A DNA stretch of 64,000 nt from Diplosphaera chodatii. Its lineage: Eukaryota; Chlorophyta; Trebouxiophyceae; Prasiolales; Stichococcaceae. The translations under genes were made by a program, and so were the position numbers. The stretch is taken from positions 1,674,001 through 1,738,000 of the forward strand of contig JAALGY010000011.1 in the NCBI GenBank assembly GCA_032358165.1, written 5' to 3'. Shown one piece after another: positions 53,446-63,995 of this stretch (its first letter is position 1; the number at the start of each line of letters is the position of its first letter). The notes under the pieces are model-generated. The model searched no databases, was not told where the DNA came from, and saw only the letters and a program-made list of their open reading frames with translations.

Positions 53446-54197
53446 TCGTCCAGCCATGTACGAACCATCCGCTATTGTCAATTTTGATTGTCCAGGTGCA
53501 ATGTGTGCGACTGCACCACAGAACCTGGGCAGTGGCAAACCCTGTGTATAATGGTCAGTCTGCATACACCGCTGAGAAAACAGTGGGGTGCCGCCGGTGC
53601 TGTGGTGCCGACGGTTGATTACCAGCCCCCTCCACAAGCCCCCAGTCTGGGCATCATCAACGTATGGGATATGTATGCACGGTCCTTGACGTTGTGCAGC
53701 GCGGTGGGTGTCTCAGCCTTAATGACAGTGCACCAGCCTCCTAATCCTGAATAAAACAGCAGATAAATGGAATATGATCCTCAGCACCAATGCATCTGGA
53801 TGCATACTCTACAAAGATGGATGGAACCGTCCCCGTCTGGTGAATCAGCGAGAGTTACCAAAGGCATGGCCATACTCTCATGCGATGCACATGGCCATTA
53901 CCACAATCCTGTGGACGATGAGCTGGTGGCGTGAACACACCCAAAGAGGGAGCAGACCACATCCTTCAGCCAGCGGGTCCAGGGCGGTCTCATGGCAAAG
54001 GTATGGCAATGGCCAGACAACTGCACTGGACATCCGCATGACAGGCAGCAGCAAAGGAGCTGAGCAGCCCACACAGCACTAGTCAAATGATGGTGCCAAA
54101 CTGTAGTGCCAATCGGCCAAACTGCTCCACAGGAGGCGCAGGGCGCCAGCCCCACGGGCGACACGCGTCAGATGTGGGGCATGCTGCAGGGGGCCCC
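53446..54197. other. Convergent 3' intergenic region
   Basis: 750 bases between the 3' ends of the TFIIB-related gene (+) and SNF7 (-). Short frames on both strands have no recognisable similarity. Nothing else is seen. Confidence 0.4.
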
Positions 54198-54902
54198 CTA
54201 CAGCGCCATCTCAGCCTGCAGCGCCTCCAGCTCGTCCTCCTCGGGCGTGCGCTTTGGCGGGACCCTGGCGGCCGGTGCACGGCCAGCCGGGACCGAGGGC
54301 AGCCGCTGCTCCGGCTGCTGCACGCGGGTGGACGGCACAGCCGCCGGCTCCAGCAGCTCCTCATCCAACTGCTCTGCTTGCATGTCCTCGAACTCCTTCT
54401 CCAGGTCGTCCTCGTCGATGTCAGCAGAGGGACCGATGGGCTGCCCCATTGCAGCATTGATCTGCTCCATCGCATCGTTCTGCTCATTGATGTTGGCCAG
54501 CACGTCATCAACATCGTCCACCTTCATCTCATGCATCGTCTGTTTTGAAGCCTTAGCGGCATTGCTGAGGGCAGAAACGGTCTCGACCGTGGTTCGCTGG
54601 TTCTCCAGCATCATCTGCTGCTCATTCACCCGCATGATGTTGTTTTCCACGCTCTCCAGCTGGCTCTCATATAGCTTGCGCTTCTTAAGCGCCTGGAGTG
54701 CGGCCCGCTTGTTTTTGAGCCGAGTAAACTCCTTAGCCCGCTCTGTCTCCTGATCCACCTTCTTCTCCAGCAGGTTCCGCCGCTTCACCAGCAGCTCTTC
54801 TGTCTCGCCGAGCTTCTGAATGGCATCTACTGTTTTGTTGGCCGAAGATTGGCTGACTGCCTGGCCGCCCTTGGCATCGCCGCCAAACATGCGGCGAAAC
54901 AT
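54198..54902 (-). CDS. SNF7: ESCRT-III subunit SNF7 / CHMP4 / VPS32 (single exon)
   Basis: Core filament-forming ESCRT-III protein for multivesicular body formation, cytokinesis and membrane repair. One uninterrupted exon of 234 codons, the usual family length. The start at 54902 gives MFRRMFGGDAKGGQAVSQS; an open upstream extension to 54944 lacks family similarity. The basic helical hairpin follows: KLGETEELLVKRRNLLEKKV, then FTRLKNKRAALQALKKRKLY and LESVENNIMRVNEQQMMLEN. Helix 4-5 has KQTMHEMKVDDVDDVLANI. An acidic C-terminal half (ADIDEDDLEKEFEDMQAEQL) ends with EEDELEALQAEMAL, the Vps4/Alix-interaction tail also seen in yeast Snf7. It is intronless, like GME. Confidence 0.96.
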   Translation of the reverse strand: MFRRMFGGDAKGGQAVSQSSANKTVDAIQKLGETEELLVKRRNLLEKKVDQETERAKEFTRLKNKRAALQALKKRKLYESQLESVENNIMRVNEQQMMLENQRTTVETVSALSNAAKASKQTMHEMKVDDVDDVLANINEQNDAMEQINAAMGQPIGPSADIDEDDLEKEFEDMQAEQLDEELLEPAAVPSTRVQQPEQRLPSVPAGRAPAARVPPKRTPEEDELEALQAEMAL

Positions 54903-55086
54903 TGTGGCGCCCTGCTGTTGAGCACCTTGCGGCTGCAAGATCAATCAGCTGCCCGGAGGTGGCTCCTGAGTGGTCAGGCAAGCCCGGACCCTGGAGCGTC
55001 GTAAGCCTTGCGAAATGCGGACGCTGCCGTTGCAACGCACGTTGAAAATCGCTGAGCGCTCGCTCTGGCTTGACCCGGGTCAGATG

Positions 55087-55428
55087 TCAATCTGCAAGCC
55101 GCTGACCGAAAACCGCAGACACACCGGGCACTCCTATGCAGGTAGGTGGCTGCTCAATGCGATACACACCGTCTGGCATATGAGCCACCAAGGTGTGGAG
55201 TCCTTGCTGTGCACTCGCGTGCAATGAGGTATATATAAGGCTACGAGCTCGTAAGCTACCTGGTTTCAGCTCCCGGTAACTCATGATCTTTACGGTAATG
55301 GCACTTGCAGTCTTGCACAACTCTGCAGCAATACGGTACAGCACCGCACGCTGACAGTCGACAAGCAACTCAGTACTATGGTGTTGTGATACGTCATAGG
55401 TCTGCAACCAGGGCGTGCAAACAGACAC
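55087..55428 (-). CDS. Possible small uncharacterised gene
   Basis: A 114-codon minus frame contains LLVDCQRAVLYRIAAELCKT then ASAITVKIMSYRELKPG, which reads like real helix/strand protein and ends at a CCAG|GTAGCT donor. Further along the strand is HMPDGVYRIEQP. An alternative frame after a CATAG acceptor (about 55134) reads ECPVCLRFSVSGLQIDI before a stop near 55085, with a CPVC knuckle. A two- or three-exon gene is possible. A TATA-like site lies inside it, which argues against it, and no family was recognised. Confidence 0.3.
   Translation of the reverse strand: MSVCTPWLQTYDVSQHHSTELLVDCQRAVLYRIAAELCKTASAITVKIMSYRELKPGSLRARSLIYTSLHASAQQGLHTLVAHMPDGVYRIEQPPTCIGVPGVSAVFGQRLAD
55229..55240 (+). 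promoter_or_regulatory. TATA-like box
   Basis: GTATATATAAGG is the strongest TATA-like match noticed in the window. It is about 465 bases before the BUD23 ATG and about 330 bases before the SNF7 ATG on the other strand; TATATATA is readable both ways. Confidence 0.4.
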
Positions 55429-55703
55429 TTGGTATCAGTGCAGTGCCATCAGCGGTGGCAACTCTGCCCAAACCCAACGCCCTTGCATGCGGTGCAGGCT
55501 GGATACCCGCCCAGAAGGATCAAGATACTGAAACGTGCCTGTGCGTTGCACAGCACAATAGTGTGACTGCTGTCAGGCCGAGCTCTTTGTCCAGTCCAAA
55601 GGCGCCGGCATTTGCTGCCGCCGACCGGGAACGCCGCTGCACAGGGCAGTAGGCAGCAGGGCGGCCAAGCGCAATGCAATAATATTTGGCAGCATCTGCT
55701 GCC

Positions 55704-56990
55704 ATGAGCAAGCGGCCGGAGCACACAGCACCACCGGAAATCTTCTACGATGACTCGGAGGCGAAGAAGTACACTGCAAATTCCCGCATTGCGGCCATTC
55801 AGGTGGACGCAGTACTGTCTCAGCCCGTCTGCAGCATGAAGTGCCCAGGTGGTGCGGATCACACCCAGCGAGCGCATGTGTGGAGTTTGTGACATCGTGC
55901 GTTCCATAATGACACAGACATCACTGTCTGAGCGTGCACTGGAGCTGCTGGCATTGCCGGATGATGGGGTGCCACGCCTGCTGCTGGACCTGGGCTGCGG
56001 CTCCTGCTTGAGCAGCGACGTCATCACTGAAGCCGGCCATGCCTGGGTGGTGCGTCCAGTGACAGTGGTGTCCCACGACGGTGACATGCATGCAACTGTC
56101 ACCGACTGACAATCGTAATTCAGTTGTAGTCAGATGACGAATGCGCCGCACACCTTCAGGCGTTCAGCGGGCCTCCGTGCTGACTCGCCAGCAATCGCCT
56201 AACAGGGGCTGGACATCAGCCAGGCAATGCTGGAGGTGGCCGGGGATCGAGGTGTGGACGGTGACACCTGCCTCGCTGATCTAGGGCAGGGGCTGCCGCT
56301 GCGAGGTGGCTGCTTCGATGGTGCCATCAGCATCTCCGCGGTGCAGTGGCTGTGCAATGCCGACACTGCAGCCGCTGACCCGCGAAAGCGCCTGCGCCGC
56401 TTTTTTGAAAGCCTGTGAGTGCAACTGCATGGCCATCTTCTCAATGCATGCTGTCTCCTGCTGCCTGCCAGACCTGCGCCTTGCCAACACTTCAACCCAT
56501 GCCTACATCGCAAAGGCTTCCTGCTGAGGGTGCGCTCCCACCACACAGATATGCCTGCATGGCGCGCGGCGCACGCGCTGTGCTGCAAATGTACCCAGAG
56601 AATGCGAAGCAGGCGGAGTTGCTGACGAGCGCGGCGATGCGGGCGGGCTTCAGCGGTGGCCTGGTGGTGGACTTCCCCAACTCCGCCAAGGCCAAGAAGT
56701 ACTTTCTGGTGCTCATGGTCGGCCAACCTGCTGAGCCCATGGACCTGCAGGGCCTCGACGGCGAGGAGGCGCCCTCTGGTGTGGCAGTCGTCGGGCGACA
56801 AAAGGGGTCCGGCAGTGGCAGACGCCGGATGAAGGGATCCGCGGGGCACGCTGCCTTGTCCGCTCGTCACCCAGAGAGCAAGGGCAAGGCGTGGATTCAT
56901 CGCAAAAAGGACGCCATGCGTGCCAAGGGGTACCTGAATGTGCCCCACGACTCGAAATACACTGGGCGCAAGCGCAAGACCAGGTTTTGA
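55704..56990 (+). CDS. BUD23: 18S rRNA (guanine-N7)-methyltransferase BUD23
   Basis: SAM-dependent methyltransferase that, with TRM112, makes m7G on 18S rRNA and is needed for 40S export. The start at 55704 gives [20 protein letters not shown] then [13 protein letters not shown], the family N-terminus. Next are [17 protein letters not shown] and [14 protein letters not shown] (55.98 kb), motif I binding [20 protein letters not shown] (56.21 kb) is motif II, and [17 protein letters not shown] (56.31 kb) is motif [22 protein letters not shown] (56.55 kb) and [20 protein letters not shown] (56.66 kb) follow. The basic C-terminal WBS_methylT tail has [19 protein letters not shown] and ends [11 protein letters not shown] at 56990. 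About five exons. Complete, with all motifs present. Confidence 0.96.
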
Positions 56991-57514
56991 GCTGCTAGTG
57001 TGATCAGGCAACGTCGTGGCGTGGCATGATCTTGTGGTTTGCGTTTTCTGCGCTCAAGTCGTTGTGGTGTTGAACGTCTGATCAGGGTCCTCTGGATACG
57101 CAGTGCCGGTCATGTGATGCCAGATATGCCGTGTATCATGTGAAATTGGCAGGCAGGCATGTTGGCCTTCTTGATGCCTTGTCATCGGGCACTTTGCTGA
57201 TCAGCAACGCTGACTTTTGCACACATGCCCGCTGAACTTCTGCTGCTGATGTGAGCCTGCTGCAAATGCTGCAGCTACACCCTGCAGATTTGTTGGTGAC
57301 TCGAGTCGCCAGCTGGCGCCCTTGTCTTACAGGGGCGGACCATCGTGCTAATAATCTTCATCCTTCCATCAGTGGGCAACTGAAGCAGCATGATGTGATG
57401 ATTGTGGTTAAGGATGTCGTCGCAACCAGTTGGCGACATGTCCAACAGCGAGCACAGCGCTATGGCTATCAGGGCGACACTGATGTGCCAACGGTGTCTC
57501 TTAAACAGCCTTTG
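56991..57514. other. Convergent 3' intergenic region
   Basis: 520 bases between the 3' ends of BUD23 (+) and RPA2 (-). A plus frame from 57251 runs antisense into RPA2 and is treated as chance. No RNA gene was recognised. Confidence 0.4.
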
Positions 57515-59075
57515 TCAGCAATCAGTGCTCTTGAAGTGCGACTCGTCGATTTGATATGCGTGGCCTTCATCACACAACCACCTGGCAGTGTCTACAATGG
57601 CTGACTGTGCATACCGGGGCCCCAGCCGATTGGTGATCTGCACGATGATGGAGGCTGAATCAGTGGCACCTCAACAGCATCCTCCACGTCAACTCAGTTT
57701 GCAAGAAGAGCCCTGGCATGCAGGGAATGGCTTGCACCTCCTGCAGGCTGACACCATCGCTCGTGGCTGCTCCATCTTTGAGAACAGTGGCGACCGCCTT
57801 CTGTATTGGGCTCAGGCCATCACCGCCGCCGCCGCCGCCGTCAGGGGCCGCGTTGAAGCCAGCACCTCCTGCCTGCAGCTTGTGCGGCAATTAGTCGCAC
57901 ATGTGAGCCCGACGACATGCGACCAGGCACCATGACAGCGGCAAACGGCCAGGACATGCACCCGCACCACACGTGGTGCACAACACTGCCACACAGGTAG
58001 GTGTGATGGCGGCACCTGCACTGGGGTGGTGGCTTCTGCCTTTACCCCGTCAGGTGACGGGAAGGCATTGCCCTTGGTGATGTGCAAGTGCTGGAAGATG
58101 ACCTGCAGCGCGTGGTACGTGACCTGGAGGGGCACACATCCACATGTTCAATCCCAGAACTGACAGCGACCAGACATTGATGGCGTCCCTGGCACCTCAC
58201 ACCCCGCGTTTCCAGCTCCTGGTCCACTCACCTCGTTGAAATCTTTCACCGGCCGGATATTGAAGGCGTTGATGCTCTTCTCGCCACCAAAAGCTCGAAG
58301 GATGCCGTGCACACGCACGTACACCCCCACTCGGCACTCTGCCTTGCGCTGCTGCAGCTGTAGGTCATTTGCACACAAACGATGAGCGATGATGCCACGG
58401 ACGTTAGTGTCTCATCATGCTGTAAGTTGTGGTGACGTGTCCAGCCACTGTGATATGTACCAGGTCTCCTTCATCGTTGTCAATGTAGTACTTTACGTCC
58501 ACGCGGCCGGTTCCATCGTCGAACACCATTGTAAGGTGTGTGGCCTGCTCATGCATGCTCACAAACCTTCCAACCAACGTGATCTGCACCACAAACAGAA
58601 GTGTTCATCATTCATCACACATATGCTCAATGCTGACAACTGCAAGCAACACCCCGCGCTGCAGCAGCGGCACTAACATTGTCCAGGTCGACGCCATCCA
58701 CTCGAAACTGGTCGTCAGGTGTACTGGCTGTACCCTGCGCGTGCACGTTAGAGTTTTTGGTGACACATCTCTACTTCAATTTGTTCTGCGCACCGCCGGC
58801 CAGGAGCACGCACAGTCAGAGGGAGTCGCAACTTACATCCACCAGCTGCTTGACCGTGACGGCACGAAGCGTTTGGTTGTTTGAAGACTTTTTGGCCTGC
58901 TGTGGGGTGGAAGGTGGGGCCGCGCCGGCCTCCTGGCTATAGGTGCACATTTGAAACCGGGATTGATAGCGTCTGCAATCCGCACACTACCATGACCACG
59001 CACGCCGCAATGCAGCTCATACCTGTTAGTAATGAAGCCTCCTCCTGCGAATTGGGTGCCGCTGTATCCATCCAT
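57515..59075 (-). CDS. RPA2: Replication protein A 32 kDa subunit (RPA2)
   Basis: Middle subunit of the single-stranded DNA-binding trimer used in replication and repair. The start at 59075 encodes MDGYSGTQFAGGGFITN, an N-terminal sequence almost invariant in plant and animal RPA2. Exons then give LRAVTVKQLVDV (58.84 kb) and DDQFRVDGVDLDN (58.7 kb). The OB-fold DBD-D reads ITLVGRFVSMHEQATHLTMV (58.58 kb), DGTGRVDVKYYIDN (58.5 kb), VGVYVRVHGILRAFGGEKSI (58.33 kb) and VTYHALQVIFQHLHITKGNA (58.1 kb). A linker with a six-Gly run (encoded by a GCC repeat at about 57820-57840) precedes the winged-helix domain: LSPIQKAVATVLKDGA, then IVDTARWLCDEGHAYQIDES. The stop is 57515. Six or seven exons. The N-terminal phospho-Ser cluster is short. 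Confidence 0.95.
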
Positions 59076-59952
59076 AGCAACAAGCGGGCAGCGCCCTGCA
59101 GACTGTGCTGAAGTGTTGCCACCCAAAAGCTCTACACGATGCAGACCCAAGCACGCTTCTCAGAGGGCTTGATTGTGCCTGGCAACGTTTGCACTGTCGA
59201 TGCTGGCCCTGATGACCGCAACTTGGAGCGAGGACTGATCACTGAGGAGCCGGAAGCCTGCACCGTGCTGTGCTTCCGGTGCACCGTGCTGGGCTCCCGT
59301 ACACACGTACAGAAATCTAGGTTTCACTCCCACCCCTGCACTAATTCGTAAATATAATGCATTCATGATACTTGCTTGAATCTCTTAAATCCGCACCCAG
59401 TGATTACGGCAGGGCCAGCTAAAACGTCTTATGCATAGCGTGCAGGCCTGATATACGCCAGCACTCCAGCCAACTACGTGTGTTGTCCGGCGCACCACAC
59501 ATCGCAACTCAAATTCCACTCAGCGCTGTCATTCGTTCTGGTAGTGCAAAGGGTTATGATGAACGGGTTTGTCACCTGCTGTTGGGGGTCAACACCTGCG
59601 CGTCTGTGTGTTGATTTGTCTCACTTGCCAGCGTTACACTGTGTACGCTGTGTGGATGCTCATTTGGATAAAGGACCGAAAGCGCCAAGACAAATGCTCA
59701 GTCGAATGCAACCTGATCGTGACCAAAGAAAGGAAGACAAGCTATTGCTGCGGCGCATGCAAGCAACCCATGATAGCACTGACGCCTTCGCCACGCATGC
59801 TGAAGATATTGCAGACATCGGCTTGGTCGTTGTCGTGCTGTGATTAATCAGAGGATTCAATTCTGGGCCCAGCCGCTTAGCAGCTAGAGCTGCCACGCCA
59901 TGCAGCTCCAGAAGCGCTATGCACCAGATTGCTGCGCACACACTGAGTTGTC
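59076..59952. promoter_or_regulatory. Divergent region between RPA2 and the mTERF-like gene
   Basis: About 880 bases holding the RPA2 promoter and the promoter/5' end of the next gene. It includes a locally AT-rich patch (TAAATATAATGC near 59350). A 121-codon plus frame (59478-59843) has Cys-rich, non-family sequence and is not called. Confidence 0.35.
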
Positions 59953-61143
59953 ATGCCGCGTAATCTGGAATCCGCGGCTGCAGCCACGAACCAGGTGCGG
60001 GCGGGGATGCCGCTGCGAGTGTCTCCCGCCTGTTTATGCATCGCATACACGCACGCAATCAGCAAGGGCACAGGGTGCAGCTCACTAATGGATCCTCAAA
60101 TGATGCAGGATATTTGCCCGGTATAGCGTCAACACGGCAGTGTGCGCCGCACGTGCTGCACAGCCCGACGAGCCGGAAGAACCCTTGCGGCAGGCGCGCT
60201 ACACAGGCATCGATGGCAGGCCCAAGGCGACATTCGAGGAGGCATTCCGGCTGGGCCGCATCGATGGCAACATGCGCCAGATGCCATGGCAGCTGAGCTG
60301 GCAGCGCAACGAGCGCAACCTCAAGTTGACGGATGACACGCAGGCGCACCTTGTCAAGGTGGGTTCACTTGCTGTAGGGTGACAGTGGGTTGAATGCATA
60401 GTACAGCACGCGAGCACAGCACTGTGGACCCGTTTCTGGCCACAGGGTTTCGCGCTCAGGGAGCTGCACATCTCCGAAGACGAGATGGAGCTGCGCCTCA
60501 GGCAGCTAGCACTGCTGCTGCCAGACATCGCAGCCAAGATCAGTGTCATGAAGCCGCAGGTGACAGTCACAAGACCCGACAGCATTGCGCAAGTGCGCCA
60601 TACTGTGATCACTACAGAGTGTACATCATGGCTGTTTTGTGTGCACAGGCTGTGGCATACTTCGCTGCGGACACCAATCGGCTGGCACTGGGCTTGGTCA
60701 GGCTCAAGCAGATTCTTCCATCAGCTGACGTGGCTAGTATGGTGGTCAAGCAGCCCGCACTGCTGCTCGAGTGCACCCCGGAGCAGCTCACTGCGGCTGT
60801 CGAGCAGCTGCGCCAGCTGCTACCTCGTTTCGACATTGACTGGTATGCCCTTCTGCGGGTGTTTGGACACAAGATGTCGCTCACACCCTGCAGATGCAGC
60901 GGCCTCGATGCAGGCTGCAGTCCTGCATGGCGTGCAGTCTGATTGCTGTACCGTATGTGTCAATGCTGCAGGCTGTTGGAGCAGCATCCCCAGATCGCCC
61001 TGGATGTGGAAAGCTTTGCGCAGACACTTGCAGAGGCGAAGCGCATGCTGCCAGACCAGGACATTATGCACACACTTGCCCACAACCCTAACATGATTTT
61101 TGGATTTGAGCGGCGCAGCAGCATGATCCCATATGACTCTTGA
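59953..61143 (+). CDS. mTERF-like helical-repeat protein, conserved in algae/plants (function unknown)
   Basis: Not assigned to a named protein. The clearest exon (about 60140-60358) has QPDEPEEPLRQARYTGIDG, FEEAFRLGRIDGNMRQMPW and LTDDTQAHLVK. Then come GFALRELHISEDEMELRLRQ and LALLLPDIAAKISVMKPQ (60.45-60.56 kb). VAYFAADTNRLALGLVRLKQ (60.65 kb), ILPSADVASMVVKQPALLLE and LTAAVEQLRQLLPRFDIDW (60.75-60.84 kb) follow. RLLEQHPQIALDVESFAQTL (60.97 kb) precedes NPNMIFGFERRSSMIPYDS and the stop at 61143. The recurring 'leucine helix, PxxxxxLL' pattern about every 35 residues resembles mTERF repeats of organellar nucleic-acid proteins. The first exon is uncertain: an ATG at 59953 encodes MPRNLESAAAATNQ, but its joining phase to the next exon was not resolved. 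Confidence 0.65.
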
Positions 61144-61326
61144 CTTGCTGTGTGTGCAGCATTTGATTGCTATTGACGTACTCTCTCAAGGTTTAGGACC
61201 CTGGGCACCTTCCTGGTTTGTATCTGCCACTGGTATCGTCTCTGGTTTGATGCACCCTGTGTACTTGCGGAAGCAGCCATGTCAATGTGTGACTGTGCCA
61301 TTGCCTCGGTCCCCTGTGCAGCAGTC

Positions 61327-63995
61327 CTAGCCCTGCTGTTGTATCGCCCCAGTATCTTGCGCAGTCAGCTTTTGGTAACAGCGTTCAAGCTTGCTGATGA
61401 ATTGATCGACATCAGCCTCGGTAGTGCCCTGGGTGTCGAACAGAAACAGTCAGCAGTGGGCCTGATGGCTGGTTACAGCTACCGTGCTGCCAGGAGAGCA
61501 CCAATACATTGCGTGACAGCTTCATACACAGCTCGTGCAGCTGACGGAGACTTACCAAGGCTGCTGCTGCGGTCAGATAGGGCACAGGGTAGCTGCACAG
61601 AAAGCAGCAGGAAAGCTTCCAGCTGCCGTGACAGATACACTGGCAGCATGCTGGCATGGTATGACATGTGCACCTTTCCAGGGGGACCAGAACAAGCGAG
61701 AGCAACAGAGGTGATTGTCACCCGTCAATGTGGGCTCCATAGTCTGAAAAGCTGTGCCCAGCCACCTGCTGCCGGTTGCCAGGCGCCACTACCCTGGCGC
61801 CCGATACAGACCTGAAGGCCTCACCCCAACTGTCATTTCCATTGCCGCTGTGTGCGCTGTGCAGTTGCGGTCTCACTCTTCAAATCACACGGGATGCTGC
61901 ATTGCTGGGGGTGGGTGCACCTCTGAAAGAGCATTGAGCCCAGCAAGGAGGCGCTGCCGCCACCCGAAGCTACTGACTGGGAGCTGCTCTGCAGGCGCTG
62001 CAGGGTGACGCCGATGGAGATCGGGTTGCTGGACGTCTCCAGGACACGCTCTCCTGATCATGGGCAGGACCAGACGTGTCTGACTCTCATACGCGCCCTG
62101 ACCCATGTCTGAGCTGTCTGCAAGTGACTAGCATCTCACCATTGCGAGCTGCAAATGTCCGCAGCTTGGACAGCAGCACTGGAAACAGGACCTCGCGTCG
62201 CTGCAAAGCTTCCCGCCATCCTGCATGATACACAAGTCCAGGGCTGGCCACTGCCTGGCAGCTCTGCAGTATGCACTTGACTCTAGCATGCGTCACAATT
62301 CACGACACCACACCTGAGGCACCCCAGTGCAGAAGCGTCATGAGCAGGTCAAGGCTCGGCGATGCTGAGGCACGGCCCGGGTACACCCTGTTAACGGCCT
62401 CCACAAGGTACATGTTGCCGTGGGGTGCTGCCACCACCGCTCCGCCTACAGGCACCTGCCGCAAGAGACTCCAATGGTGACGTGCGCTGCCCTTCCAACC
62501 CGGGGGGTTATCACACCAGCACATGCCTTCACATGTGCTGCTGTCACACACACCATGAAGTTTTTGTCTGTGGACTGCACGATGGCGTCGACCCGGCCTT
62601 TGCGGCACGCCGCTGTTATGAGCTGGCACAGGGCCGCAGACTGGACCCCGTACGCATTGTTGACGATGTGAGCAATGCCGTGCTCTTTGCACAGCTTGGC
62701 CTGCAGGTGGAGCGAGTCGAACTTGGCCATGCCACTTCACCTGCGCCTGATGGACCTAGGAGAAGGCATGGTGCGCACCACATTGATGAGCTTGTCGGGG
62801 CCGCGCGGTGCAAAGCAGCTGGTGGTCGTCACAACTGCTGCAATGCTGGCGGCACCAAGGCGCATGACCTCAGCCTCCAGCGCCGTAAGGTCGGTGCACA
62901 CCTGAGCAGAGAGCAGCAGAACACCAGCATCAACGACAAGCCGTTCCCTGAGGTTGCTCGGGTGACGTACGTGTGGCGTTTCCACCTCACAAGGTGCTGC
63001 TGCATCTGGCCTACCTCATCGCCTTCCAGTCGGTTGGCAACCGGGACAGCGTCAAAGCCGGCCGAGACAACAGCCTTCAGGCAGGTTTTCTGATCCACAC
63101 GCGGCCAGAGCACATGCCTGAGGAGTGAAACCGCATCATTTGTCTTTGTGATGAGACAAGTCTGACAGCGAACGGGCATCCATGCGTGCTGTAGGACCCA
63201 CCTACCTTGCATCTGAATCCGGTAGTGTTGTTCGCAATGCAAGTAGCGTCAGCGTTATCGCCATGCCAGTGGCGACCGGCAGTACCGCCACGGTGCCCAC
63301 CTGAGAAGGCATTGCCCTGTTGACACTCTGACGCACATAGGTGCATTGCGCCCAATTGCGCCCCACAGTCTAATCAGTGTGAGTGGCATGACGTGTACTT
63401 GACAGCACCTCTGGAAGACCTGCGAGCCGCAGGGCATCCGCCGCGAGCAGGCAGCATAGCCGCTGCAGCAGCGATGACCCGGCCGCCTGCACTGATGCAG
63501 CACAATGCCATGTCGCCGCATGTTATACGGCCGCAACGTCTGTGACATGTCCTCTTCAAGTGCTGTCACACGCCGACGGTGGAAACCTTGGGCTGTGGCG
63601 CCGCGACATTTCCAGACCGGCCGATGCCGTGCGCCAGACCATAGTGCCGTGCAGCCACGAGCGGACAGGCGACTCGAGCCTCCCGCTCCCCAACGCCGGC
63701 ACCGCCCAAAAAGTTGTTGGAGTCCATTGCTGCCGCATCCTGATGTGTGGTGGCAAATGCATTTCAGGCGTGTTATAAAAAGCGAGATGCATATGATGTG
63801 TAAGAGCGCAACTCGGTCGTTTGGAGGTTGACCTGCCTGCAGCAGGCGCTCAATGCTGGCGGCGTCCCAACCGTGCGCGGGAAGGCGGCGCTCTGACAGC
63901 AATGATGTGACCTGTTTCTGCCGCCTGGCAAGTGCCTCGCAGCCCTGCTGAGCATAATTGTCTGGGACCAAACCCCTCATGAGGCCCGGGTCCAT
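61327..63995 (-). CDS. SEPSECS: O-phosphoseryl-tRNA(Sec) selenium transferase (SepSecS)
   Basis: PLP enzyme making selenocysteinyl-tRNA(Sec) from O-phosphoseryl-tRNA and selenophosphate. The start at 63995 (alternative Met at 63980) encodes [20 protein letters not shown], then [38 protein letters not shown] follows near 63.7 kb, then [20 protein letters not shown] (63.63 kb), [20 protein letters not shown] (63.05 kb) and [16 protein letters not shown] (62.82 kb). [19 protein letters not shown] (62.65 kb) is followed by VQSTDKNFM (62.57 kb), whose Lys binds [23 protein letters not shown] (62.37 kb), [12 protein letters not shown] (62.0 kb), [20 protein letters not shown] (61.78 kb) and [13 protein letters not shown] (61.58 kb) follow. 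The last exon has [18 protein letters not shown] before the stop at 61327. All active-site blocks are present, and the gene appears whole inside the window edge. Confidence 0.95.

Larger units (their letters stand above)
54903..55703. promoter_or_regulatory. Divergent region between SNF7 and BUD23
   Basis: 800 bases that must hold promoters of both genes. A clear TATA-like GTATATATAAGG lies at about 55229-55240. A minus-strand coding-like stretch (55087-55428) overlaps it and is listed separately. Confidence 0.45.

Noticed and set aside
53041..53637. 198-codon minus-strand ORF
   Set aside because: Antisense to the last exons of the TFIIB-related gene, which has clear cyclin-fold similarity on the plus strand.
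55270..55300. MSYREL start resembling the IFT38/CLUAP1 N-terminus
   Set aside because: Only the first residues look alike; the conserved continuation of CLUAP1 is absent downstream.
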